From assembly GCF_006716445.1 (NCBI RefSeq), contig NZ_VFPA01000001.1, positions 3,275,525-3,339,524 on the forward strand: a stretch of 64,000 nucleotides of DNA, in the 5' to 3' direction. Source of the stretch: Pseudonocardia kunmingensis (GTDB lineage Bacteria > Actinomycetota > Actinomycetes > Mycobacteriales > Pseudonocardiaceae). Positions 10,501 to 22,500 of the stretch are shown here, one piece after another (within the stretch, counting starts at the first letter, position 1; every line of letters begins with the position of its first letter). The notes under the pieces are model-generated. The model searched no databases. It had not been told where the DNA came from and saw only the letters and a list, made by a program, of their open reading frames with translations. The position numbers and the translations under genes were made by a program.

Positions 10501-13500
10501 GACCGCGTCGAGCGCGACGGGCGCGCCGACGGGCGGCGAGCCGTTCGCCACCACCTCGGCTGCGGTCACCACCACCTGCGACGACGGCAGCGCGACCGGC
10601 TGCGCCACGACCGCGTCGAGCCGCACCACCGCCGACGGCGGCCCGAGCGTGCGCGGCACCTCGACCGCGACGTGCGCGGCATCCGGGGGCTGCGCCGCGG
10701 CCACCGGTGGGCACGCGCTCGACGGGGTCGTGCAGACGACCGCGGAGTGCGTGGGCACCGGGTGCCGCACCCGCACCGACGGAACGGCGCAGGCCGCCGT
10801 GGCGGGCGGGACGACCCGCGCGACCTCGCACACCGACTGCACGGCAGGGGCGGACGGGTCGTGCGCGGGCAGCAGCCTCGCCGGCGCCTCAGCCGAGGGC
10901 TCGCAGGCGTCGGCGAGCTGCGCGGGCAGCACCGGCGCGACCTGCAGGCACAGCTTCTCCTCGACGTCGGACGCCCACGGCCGGACCGGCGGGAACGTCG
11001 CCGATGCCCGCGCGAGCTGCGGGGCCGCGGGCGGGGCCGGCACCGGCTGGTGCGCGACCGGCGCGGAGGTGCAGACGACGGGCCAGACCGCGGCCGCCTC
11101 GGCGACCTGCGCGGGCAGCGCCGGCTCCGGCTGCTCCTACTCCTACCGCGCCGGCAGCTCCGACTCGGCCGCGTCGAGCGGGTCGCGGGCGCGCGCCCAC
11201 GCGTCCGGCTCGGGATCGGGCACCTTCGGGGGCGGCTTCGTCGCGACCGCCGCCGCGGCGGCCGCCGGGCCGGGCACGGCGCAGGCCATGGCGTCCTGCA
11301 CCGGCAGCGCGGGCGTCCGCTGCAGCCACTCCTACTCGGCGAGCGCGTCCGACTCCGCGTCCTCCGGCGGTAACCGGGCGTCGGCGTCGGCATCGGGCTC
11401 CGGTGGGGGTGGTATCGGCGGTGGCGGTGTTGCGGTGATGGCGCAGGCGTCGGCGGGGCCGGGTTCGGCGTCGGCGTCCGCGTCGTGCGCGGGTGCGGCG
11501 AACTGCAGGCACTCCTACTCGGCGAGCGCGTCCGCTGCGGCGGCGTACGGCGGGAACCGGGCGTCGGCGTCGGCGTCGGGTTCCGGTGGCGGCGGCATCG
11601 GTGGCGGCGGCGTCGCGGTGTCGGCGCAGGCGTCGGCGGGGCCGGGTTCGGCGTCGGCGTCCGCGTCGTGCGCGGGTGCGGCGAACTGCCGGCACTCCTA
11701 CTCGGCGAGCGCGTCGGCGTCGGCGTCGCACGGCGGCAACTGGGCCCGGGCGTACGCCTCCGGTTCCGGTGGGGGCGGCCAGGGCGGCGGGGGCGTCGCG
11801 GTGTCGGCGCAGGCCTCGGCGGGGCCCGGCTACGCGAACGCGAGCGCCTCCTGCTCCGGAGCGGCGAACTGCCGTTGGGGCTACTCGGGTCACGCGTCCA
11901 GCTCCGCCGCCTACGACGACGGCACGCACCGCAGCTGGGCGCACGCGTCGGCGTCCGGGTCGGGCGGGGGGTCCGGCCCGGGCGGCGGCGGGATGTCGGT
12001 GTTCGCGCAGACGGCGGCCGGCAAGGGCTGGGCGAACGCGGCCGCGGGCTGTTCCGGCGCGGCGAACTGCTCGGCGAGCTACTCCAGCGGGGCCGAGGCG
12101 TCGAAGACGGTCGGCGGGCAGCACGCGGAGGCGTCGGCGCGCTGCTCGGGCGGCGGCACCGGGGGCTCCTGCGGCTCGTTCGCGGTCGTGGAGGTCGACT
12201 CCGAGAACGCGCTGGCGCAGGCCGGCTGCTCGGGCACCGGGAGCTGCGAGGCGCACTACGCCACGAGCTCGGAGTCGACCGGCTCCGGCACGGGCCAGAC
12301 CGGCGAGTCGGGCGCCGAGTGCTCCGGCAGCGCGAACGGCGGCCACTGCGCCACCGGCTCCAAGGTCACCTACGACGCCGAGACCGGCACGCTGCAGGCG
12401 ACCTCGTACTGCGCCACCGAGGGCGGGTCGTGCAGCAAGTACGCGAACGTCACGATCGACGCGTCGTTCCGGGACGGGCAGTTCACCGGCGACGGCGAGT
12501 CGAGCTGCAGCGGCGCAGGCGCGGGCGCCTGCTCGGCCATCGGCGTCGTCAAGATGCACGAGGCCACCACGGACGCCGAGGGCAACCGCATCTCGCCGAC
12601 GCTGGTGATCGGTACCGGCTGCGCGATCGAGGGCGGCGGCAGCTGCTCGCAGCACTCGAACGCGTACACGAACATCACCGGCGCGGACGGGAAGATCGGG
12701 GCCAGCTCGGTCGCGGAGTGCTCGGGCACCACCGGCTACTGCACCACCGTCGTGGGCGGGACCTTCCTGGAGGAGACGGGGGAGATCGACGCCTTCGCCG
12801 ACTGCAGCGCGGACGGCGGGAGCGGCTGCACCAAGGTCGAGGCGCACCTGCACGGCGAGGTGTCCGGGGCGGGCCAGGCGAACCCGGACGGCCCCACCGA
12901 GGGCGTGCTGCACGGCGACGGCAACGCGCACTGCGTGCGGACGTCCGGGACCTGCGCGGTCTCCGGTGTCTTCGACTACGTGCCGGCGGCCATGGGCGAG
13001 GACCAGGACGGCGACGGGCAGCCCGACGCCGTGCCGGCGCACGTGATCGCGGCGACCAGCTGCTACCCGGAGGGCGACCACTGCACCCAGGAGACGTCCA
13101 GCTGGGCGACCCTGGACCGCACCACCGAGCACACGGTCCACCACGGCGACGCGAACGCGGACTGCTCGGGGACCTGGGGATCCTGCTCGACCGTCGCGTC
13201 CGTGGCCTACGACGAGGAGGAGGGCGAGGTCACGGCGTTCGCGCAGTGCGACGACACCGGCGGCGCGAACTGCACCCGCGCGTCGACCTCCACCTACGCC
13301 TGGGCGCAGTCGCCGCACGGCGAGGACCTGCGCGGCCACGGGGTGTCGGAGTGCAACCAGACCGGCGGGTACTGCTCGTCGGTGTCGTTCGCCAAGTACT
13401 ACGGCGACGGCGAGGTGACCGTCCCCGGCGAGAACGGCGAGGACGTCGCGCTGCCGGCCCACGTGCGCAGCGGCGCGGGCTGCGGCACCGACGGCGCCGA

Positions 13501-16500
13501 GGAGAACTGCAGCTTCAACTTCTCCGCGCGAGGCTTCGAGGAGCTCACCGAGGACGACGGCCTGCTGGCGGCGAACGCGCGCAGCAACTGCTCCGACTCC
13601 GGGACCACCGGCTCGGGCTGGTGCTCGGTGGCGGCCGACGCCACGATCGACCTCGACGCGCGCACGGCGACCGTGGACGTGTGGTGCCAGGGCAGCACCG
13701 GCGTGAGCTGCGCGTACTCCGGCCACGCCGAGGCCTACCACGAGGCGGACAAGAACAACGCGGAGTCGTTGAAGCAGTGCGGCGCCGACGTGGCCGGCAA
13801 CTGCTCGCTCGCCGCGGCCGCGGTGGCGGCCGGCGGGGACCGGGAGAAGCAGGGCCAGGCGATCGCGTCCGGGTTCTGCCACGACTCGAACGGCACCTGC
13901 TCCGGCGAGTTCCGCACCCACGTCGACTCCAACCGGGACACCCTCTCCGACTGCGAGTCGAGCGGCGCCGCGAACGGGACGTGCTTCGGGCTGGCGGTCC
14001 GCGACCACGCGATGTCGGGCGGTCAGTTCTTCGGGGACCCCGACGCGAACGACGAGATCACCCTGGGCTCGCAGGCGCCGGGCCGGGACCGGGAGACCCG
14101 GACCTGCTCGGCCACCTCGGCCTGCGACACGCAGCAGGTCGACGAGGACGGGTTCACGCTCGACGGCGAGTACTTCGTGCTCGACGTCGAGGAGGACAAG
14201 TCGGTCGGCCAGTGGTTCAAGAACGCCGGCCGCGACCTCGGCGACGTCGTCGTGTACGCGATCCCGGGCCTGCTGGAGTCGGTCGGCACCGAGCTCTGGA
14301 ACGGCGCCAAGTACGACGTCCTCTGGTTCGACGAGCCCGAGCAGATGGAGGGCGAGTCCGACCTCGAGTACTACACGCGGCTCTACCCCTTCACCGGCGG
14401 CGTGGCGACGGGCGCGGTCAACTTCTACAACCGGTGGATCAACTTCGAGGACGGCGGCACCGACTGGGGCCGGCTCGGCGAGGACTACTACTACGCGCCG
14501 GTCTCCACGCTGCTGGAGGACGTCGGCACGGTCGCGCTGGTCGCGGCCGGCGCCGGGGCGATCATCAAGGGCGTCTCGATGGGCGCGAGGGCTGCCGGCG
14601 CCGGGGTGGCGGCCTCTGGAACCGTCAACGGTCTGCGCGCCTCCCTGACCTCCCTGCGGTCGATGCAGGGCGTTCCGGCCCTCGACGTGGCCGCCGGCGT
14701 CGCCTTCCGGGGGGCCCGCTGGACCGGCAACGTCGCAATGGCCCCGCTGACGGCGAACTTCCTGGCCGGGCGTGTGGTCGCGGCCGGGCTGTCCCGCGGG
14801 ATCATGGCCCCGCTCGCCGGGCGGTCGCGCAGCGCCGCCGAGGTCGCGGCGGGCCGCGCCGGTGCGGCGTTCGAGTTCGGCCGCTACTCCGAGGCGGTGG
14901 CGCTGCAGTCCCGGGCCGCGGGGCTCGGGCGGCGGGCGGACGTCCTCGACACGGCCGCGTACGCGGGCCGCGTCATCAGCAAGGACGGCCTGTTCGGCCG
15001 CATGACCCGCGAAGGCCGCACCCCCGGCCTGATCGGCACCCTGCGCGCCTACGACGCCCTCGGCCTGCGCTTCGGCCGGACGCTCACCGCGGGCCAGGTC
15101 GCGTCCGCCCACACCGGGGCGTCGGTGCGCGCCTTCGGCACCGACCTGCTCGGCCCGCGCAGCCCGCTGGGCCGCCTCGCCGGCCACGAGTTCGCGTCCG
15201 CCCTGCGCCAGCAGCGCGCGGACCGCGCGCGGGCCCTCGTCGAGTACGACCAGCTGATGTTCGGCGGCACCTTCCGCAACCCGAACCGGCTGGCCGGCCG
15301 GGGAGTGTGGGCCGCGCACCGCGCCCGAGCGCTGACCGAGATCGCCGCGGGACGGCTCACCGCGCAGGAGTTCGCCGAGCTGACCCGCAGCGGGCTCGAC
15401 CGGCTCGCCGACGACGTGGCGACCGCTCCGCGCACCGACGCGGGCCGCGCCGGAGGGGCGGACGCCGCCGGGACCACGGCCGGTACGGCGCGCGGGAGCC
15501 GGTCCGGCGAGCAGGTCGACACGCACGGGCAGGCCGACACACCTGCGCAGGGCGGCCGGGCGAGCGAGCAGGGCGCGGCCGCGGCCGGGGACCGCGGTGG
15601 CCGGTCCGGCGAGCAGCGCGGTGCGGCCGCCGACGACGCGGCCGGCCGGGCGGGCGACGACGGCACCCCGGCGACCGGTGACCCGGCCCCGAACGGCCCC
15701 CGCCCCGCCGACCCGGCCGACCCCGTCCCGCCGACGGCACCGCGCAGCGGTGACCGGCTCGGCGGCGGGCAGCGGGCGAGCACCGGGGGAGACGGACCCG
15801 ACCCGCTCGCGACCGGGGCGGGCGGCGGCAGCGGCCCGCGTCCGCGGCCGGAGGAGCCGGGCCCCGCGCGTCCCGCGAAGGGCCACCCGACCGAGCCCGA
15901 CCCGCTGACCTCGGACCTGCCCCCGCCCGGGCCGGACGGGACCCCCGCGCGGCAGGGCTCCGAGCCGCCGGCGCGGACGAACGGGGACCTCTCACCCGAG
16001 GTCGCGCAGGTGCGCACCTTCTGGGAGGAGTTCCGGCAGCTCAGCGACGCGCAGCTGCGGAACCGGTACCGCGAGCTCGCCGACGACGTGCGCAGCGAGC
16101 GGAAGAAGATCGACGAGGTCGCCGTCGAGTGCACCGCACTCGCCTGTGAGGCCTCCCGCCGCAACGGCAAGGCGCCGCACGACGAGCAGATCGAAGGTGC
16201 CCTCGCGCTCGTGCGCGACGACCTCATCGAGATGCGCACCGGCGAGGGCAAGACGCTCACCGGGGCACTCGCGGCGGTCGTGCGCGGCCTCGACGCGCGG
16301 GACGCGGCCGGGAACCCGGGCGTGCACCGGGGCGTCCAGTGGATGGCGCTGAACCCCAAGGACATGCGATCCGCGGTCCGGACGGTCCGGCCCATCGCCG
16401 AGCGGCTCGGGCTGACCGTCGGCGAGGTGCGGCCCGGCGCGCTGCGGTGGAGCAAGCAGCGGGCGTACCAGGCCGACATCGCGATCGGCACGGTCAGCGA

Positions 16501-19500
16501 GTTCGTGTTCGACGCGCTGCGGGCGCGCAACGCCAAGGGCGACCCCGTGCACGGGAACCGCGGCGGGTACCGCCTGATCGACGAGGTCGACCAGGTGCTG
16601 CTCGACGAGGCGCTGACCCCGCACGTGCTGGCGGCCGCGCGCGGCGGCCGGGCCCCGCTGGGCGACCTGGCGTGGTCGGCGCGGATCGCGACCGAGCTGG
16701 AGCCCCGCAACGGAACCACCCCCGGTTACTACGAGATCGGCCGGAACGGCGTCCGGCTGACCCCGGACGGCATCGCGTTCATCAAGGAGCGCACCGGGCG
16801 GGACCTGACGACACGGCGCAACGCGCCGCTCGTGCGGCGGGTGGAGAACGCGCTCGCGTTCGAGCTGGTCGTCCGCAAGGACGTCGAGTACTTCGTCGAG
16901 GACGGCCGCGTCGTCATCGTCGACCGGCGGACCGGCTACGCGCTCGACGGGCGCCGGTGGAACGACGGGCTGCACGAGGCGATCGAGTACGCCGAGCGGC
17001 TCGAGGTGCAGGGGCCCACGCGAGCGCTCGACGCGATGACCGTCGTCGACTTCCTCGGCGACCGCCCGTTCGGCGGGATGACCGGCACCATCGGCGGCAA
17101 GGCGGGCCGGGACGCCTTCCGCGCCGAGTACTCCAAGACCGTCGTCGAGATCAGGCCGCACCGCGACCCGCAGCGGATCGACCTCACGGCGCCCACCTAC
17201 CGCACGGCCGCGCAGAAGTGGGACGGCGTGTTCGACGACGTCGTCACGGCGATGCGGTCCGGCCGGCCGGTGCTGGTCGTGACCGGGTCGATCCTGGAGG
17301 CCGCGCAGTTCGCGGCGCGGCTGCGCAGGGCCGGCATCGAGCCCAACGTGCTGACGGCCCGGACCCGCGGGGCGGTCGACGACCGGATCATCGCCGAGGC
17401 CGGCCGTCCGGGCCAGGTCACGGTGGCCACGAACAAGGCCGGCCGGGGCATCGACATCCAGCTCGGCGGGGAGGCGAAGGGGCCGAAGCACGACGCGGTG
17501 GAGCAGGCCGGTGGCCTGCACGTGGTGCTGACCGAGTTCCCGGAGTCGCTGCGGGTCGAGCAGCAGGCCCGCGGCCGGGCCGGGCGGCAGGGCGAGAAGG
17601 GCAGCTCGACGCTGCACCGGTCGCTCGAGGACCGGATCCTGCAGCCGGTCGGCAAGGGCGAGCTCACCGCCACGCGCAACCCGCGGGAGGCGGCGCCGGT
17701 GGCGCTGGACTCGGCCGCGGTGGAGGCCCTGTTCACCCTCGGCAGGCAGCAGGCCGAGCTGGCGGCGCGGGGCCGGCGCGGCGCGCAGCAGGTCCGCACG
17801 GTCGTCGAGGAGCGCCGGCAGGCCCGCGGCGTGCTCGGCTCGCGGGGCGTCCCGCAGCCCACGGAGCTGTCGTCGCTGCCGGCGAACCCGGCGGGGATCG
17901 ACCTGCCGCAGCTGGCCGCGCTGCGGGCCGGGCACGACGTGCCCGGGCTCTCGCCGGAGCTGAACGCGCAGCTGCGCGAGCTCGTCGACGGGGTCCTGGT
18001 GGAGGACCCTGCCACCGCGAGCGAGCACGCGGCCGCCGCCCGGGTCGTCGAGCACCTGCCGCAGCGCTCGTTCCAGCCCTACGAGTACACCGAGGCGGAC
18101 CTGGCCGCGGTGACGGAGCAGCTGGCGCGGCTCACGCAGGAGGCGAACGCCGTGCAGCGCGGCATCGACCTGCGCGACCGGCTGGGGATGGACGCCGACG
18201 CGTTCGCCGCGACCATGGCCGTGGCGGAGCAGCTGCTCGCCGAGCGGCAGGGGGCCGGGCCGGACGCGGTGCCGCCGAGTGCGGGCCCGGCGGCCGACCG
18301 GCTGCGGCTGGACGCGCTGCGCGACCGCGAGCTGCAGGCGCTGGTGGACTGGGTGCGCGGTGTCCCGGAGGACCTCGTCGCCCAGCGGCTCGGGATCGCG
18401 CCGCACGAGCTCGGCTGGTTCCTGGGCCTGGACGAGGCGGCGCCGGGCATCGTGGTCGACAAGCTCACGCGCGCGACGAGGAACAACGCGCTGCTCGGCG
18501 GCCGGGAGCCGGCCGGCAGGCAGGTGCGCACGGAGGCGGCGACCCGCGCCGCGGTCCTCGCCCGCGACGACGGCGCCGCAGGGCGCTGGCAGCGGGTGCG
18601 CGACGCCCTGCGTGCGGTCGAGCTGAACGGGCTGCACCCGGTCGAGCAGGCGGTGCTGTGGGACCGCGACGACCGGATCGAGGAGTTCGTCGGCCTGCTG
18701 CCGGACCGGCACCGGGACGTGGCCCACGCGGCGCTGGTCGACGCGGGCGTCACGTCGCTGACGCAGCTGGCCGGCCTGTCGCTCGACGCGCTGGCCGACC
18801 TCGGGATGCCGGCCACCGCGACCCGCGCGGTGCGCGCGGCGCTGGCGACCGTCCCGGCGCCGCAGCGGGTCGACGCGCTCGACCGGCACGTGGCCGCCGA
18901 TCTGGCCGGCCGCACCGCGTGGACGCACGAGGACCTGCTCGCCGCGCTGCACGTCGCCGCCGGTCGCGAGTACGACCCGGGTGGCCCGGCGACCCACCGG
19001 GAGATCGCCGAGCTGCGCGGTCTGCTCGGGCTCGACGCGCTGGCGGCGCTGGCGGACCTGCTCCTGGAGCGGGCGGACGCCGGGCAGCTGCGCCCCGAGG
19101 AGCGTGCGCTGCTGCCGGTCGAGGCGCTGGACCTGCTGGTGCGGGCGCGCGCCGGCGCGCTGACCGACGCCGAGCGGCTCGAGCTGGTGGCGCGCGGGTC
19201 GGGGGTGCTGCGCATGCGGGCTGCCGGGCCCGACCAGCTCGTGGCCCTGCTCGTGCTGGACGCCGACGTGCACGCCGGCCGCGAGCAGCCCGCGCCCGCC
19301 CCGCTGACCCCCGCGCCCGCGCCGCACCGGTTCCCGACCGCGACGCTCGTCGCCACCGCGGCCGCGGTGGGTGCGGCCGGCGGGGCGGCGGCGGTCCTCG
19401 CCGGGTCGGCTCCGACGCTGGCGGCCGGTGCGTCGCTCGTCGGGGCGACGGTCGGCGCCGCGGTCGTCACCGCGGTCCACCGGGTGCGCAACCGGGGACC

Positions 19501-22500
19501 GCCGGTCGGGCGGGCCACCACTTCTCCTGCCGCAGCGCACGGTGTGACCGCGCGGCGGTGGATCGACCGGATCGTCATCGGCGCCCCGCTGATGAGCGAC
19601 CCGGTGGTGCGACACCGGACGACCGCTGCGCTGGTCGGCGCGAGCGCGCTCGGATGGTCGCTCGCGACGGTCGGGGTCCCGGGCGGGACCGCGCTCGCCG
19701 TCGGTGCGGCGGCCGGCGCGATCGCGGTCGAGCTGGCCCCGCGGGTGCGGGACGGGCTCGCGCTGCGCGCGGCTGCCGGAGAGCGGCTGCGCGGGCTGCG
19801 CGACCGGACCGGCGACCGGCTCCGCGACGCCGTGCGCGCGCAGCGAAAGGCGCTGGCGACGGCCCGCCGCCGGTGGGCGGCCGACCGCGCGCTGCGGTCG
19901 GTGCTGGCCGGGTTGGACGGGCCGGTGCGGGCGGGCGAGGCCGACCTCGCCGCGGCGCGGGCCGACCTGCTCGTGGCCGACGCCGAGTTCGGCCGCCGGC
20001 AGCAGGACGCGGTGCGCGACCTCTACGACGCCCCGGACGCCAGGTCCGGCGATGTCGCCGTGGACGCGGCGCGCGAGGCCGCGGTGGCCCACGCGCTCGG
20101 CCTGGACCGGACCGAGGTCCGCCGGCAGGCCGGTGCGGCCGGAGCGGACCCGTCGATCGACCTGTTCGACGAACGGCTGGTCAGGGTGGCCGACGAGCTG
20201 CAGGCCGCCGAGGCGCCGCTGGGTGCGGCCGTCGACGCCGTCGACGCGGCGGGCCGCCTGCTGGCCGAGCGGCGCGACGAGCGCAGCACCCGGCTGACCG
20301 GGGCGATCCGCGCCGCGGCTGCGGGCGGGGTCGCGGTGGCGCGCATCGCCGCGCTGACCGGGCTCACCCCGGCGCAGGTCCGGGCGATCCTCGGGGAGAC
20401 CCCCCGCGGCGGCTCGGGGCCGTCGGCGACCGGCGGCGGGCCGGGCACCGGCGGTGGCGGGCCGACGAACCCGACCGGAACCGGACCCGAGCGCCGGTCG
20501 GCCCCGCAGGCCGGGTCCCCGGCCGTGACCGGTGCGGCGACGGGCGGCCCGAGCGCTGCGGGCCCCGAGGCGCGTTCGCGCGGCCCGCCGTGGCGGCAGC
20601 TCTGGACGACGCGCACGACCGGGGCGGTCGTGCTGTTCGCCGGGCTCGCGGCCGCGCTGGTCGCGGCCCGGTACGGCGCCGTCGAACCGGGTGCGCTGGC
20701 CGCGGCCGGGATCTGGTGGTGGCCGGGGCAGCGGCGCGCCGCGCGGGAGCTGCGCGACGAGGTCGCCGCCGTCCGGGACGCGCTGGGCGGCGCCGAGCAG
20801 GCCGACGCCGGTGCCCGGATGGCCGTGCGCCAGGACGCGCAGGTGCTGCAGGACCGGCTGGGTTGGGTCCCGGCGCTCGCCGAGCGGCTGCGGCAGCGGG
20901 GCCGCACCGACGAGCAGGTCGTCGCGGACCTCGCCGCGGCGCTGTCGGTGCACCCGGTCCGGGTCCGTGCCCGGCTGGTCGACCCCGACCTGGCCGGTGC
21001 GGTGGAGCTGCCCGCGCCGCTGGCCGCCGCGGACCTGACGGCCGCCGAGCTGCTCGAGGCGGTGCGGAGCGGGGTGACGGCCCGGGCCGACGCCCTCGAG
21101 ACGGCGCTCGCGCAGCGGGACGCGGCCGCGGAGGCGCTGGACACCGCCCGGACCGAGGCCCAGGAGCGGATCCGGGAGGCCGCGACGGCCGCCCGGGACG
21201 CCGGGGTCCGCGCGGGCACCGTGCGCCGGGCGACCGAGCTCACCCGCGCCGACGTCACGTCGCTGCCTGCCACCCCGCCGACCGTGCGGGACGCGCTGCG
21301 GCCCGTCGGGACGTGGTTCGCGTCCGGCTGGCAGGCCGGCGTCGGCGGGGTGCGCGCGGCGGGGCGGTGGACCGTCGAGCGCGGGCGGGACGTCGGGCGC
21401 GCGGCCGGCACCGCCCGGCAGTGGTCCGGCGAGCGGGTGCTGGCGGCGGTCGCCGCCGCGGGCCGCGGCCGGCAGCGGATCGGCGACCGGATCCGCGCCG
21501 ACCGGGCCCTGCGCGTGCAGGTCCGCGGCGTCGCGCGGCTGCGGGCCGCGGAGGGCGCGATCGCCCGGCTGCTGCACCGCGAGCAGCGGGCGGCCCGGCG
21601 GGCGGTCACGACCGAGCAGCTCGGCTGGATCGGCTGGGTGTCGGTCGTCGCCTCGGCGCAGCCGGCCGGCACGCAGCCGAGCCGGGAGCAGCTGGCCGAG
21701 CGGCTCGCGGAGGCGCTGCAGCTGCCGGGGCGCACCGCGCGCCGCCTGCTCACCCGTGCCGACCGGCTCGCGGCGAGCCAGGTCCGGCCGCCGCAGGGGG
21801 GCACGGCCACCGGCACCACGCTCGACCTGGCGGTGGCCGCCGTGGCGACCGCGTTCGCCGGTGCGCACCGGACCCTCGCCGACGCGGCCGCCGCGCACCG
21901 GGCCGCCGGGCGGGCGCTCGCCGCGGGCCGGACCGAGGCCGTGCACGTCGCGACCGCCGCGGGCGTCGCGCCGGACCGCGCCGAGCGCCGGGCGGACCGG
22001 GCGGCACGGGGTCGGGGCGCCGCGGGGCTGCGCCACCGGCTGGGGGCCGGGCTCGGCCTGGACGTCCCGCTCGCCGAGCGGCTGCGGCCGCGACGCGCCG
22101 CGCTCGCCGGTCTGGTGACGGGCGTGGGAGCCGGGCTGGTGGCCGGAGGACTGGCGGGGGTCGTCGTCGGCGGTACGGCGGTCGTCGCGGTCGGGTCGGT
22201 CCTCGTGGCGGCAGGCCTCCTCGCGGCGGTACGCGCGATGTGGACGCCGGCGACGGCGCGCGGCCCGCCGTCCGCGGCGCTCCTGCGCGGGCTGCGCGCC
22301 CACGGCCTGCGGCTCGGGCTGTGGACGCTCGGCGGGGTCGGCGCCGTGCTCGGCGCCGGGCCGCTCGCGGGCCTGGTCACGAGCCTGTGGCCGGTCTTCG
22401 CCCACCAGCCGGGCCTGCTCGGGGTCAAGGCGCTGCTGACGCCGGCGATCACGGCCGGGCTGGTGTTCCGCTACGTGCTGCGGCGCCAGCACGCCAACCA

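Noticed and set aside
4316..10831. A 2,171-codon minus-strand frame across the stalk and first cysteine repeats
   Set aside because: Its product is Ala/Gly/Arg/Val low complexity with no start context; it is a shadow of the repetitive plus-strand codons.
11108..12049. CRISPR array
   Set aside because: The repeats are about 183 bases, in frame and coding, with no short repeat-spacer pattern.
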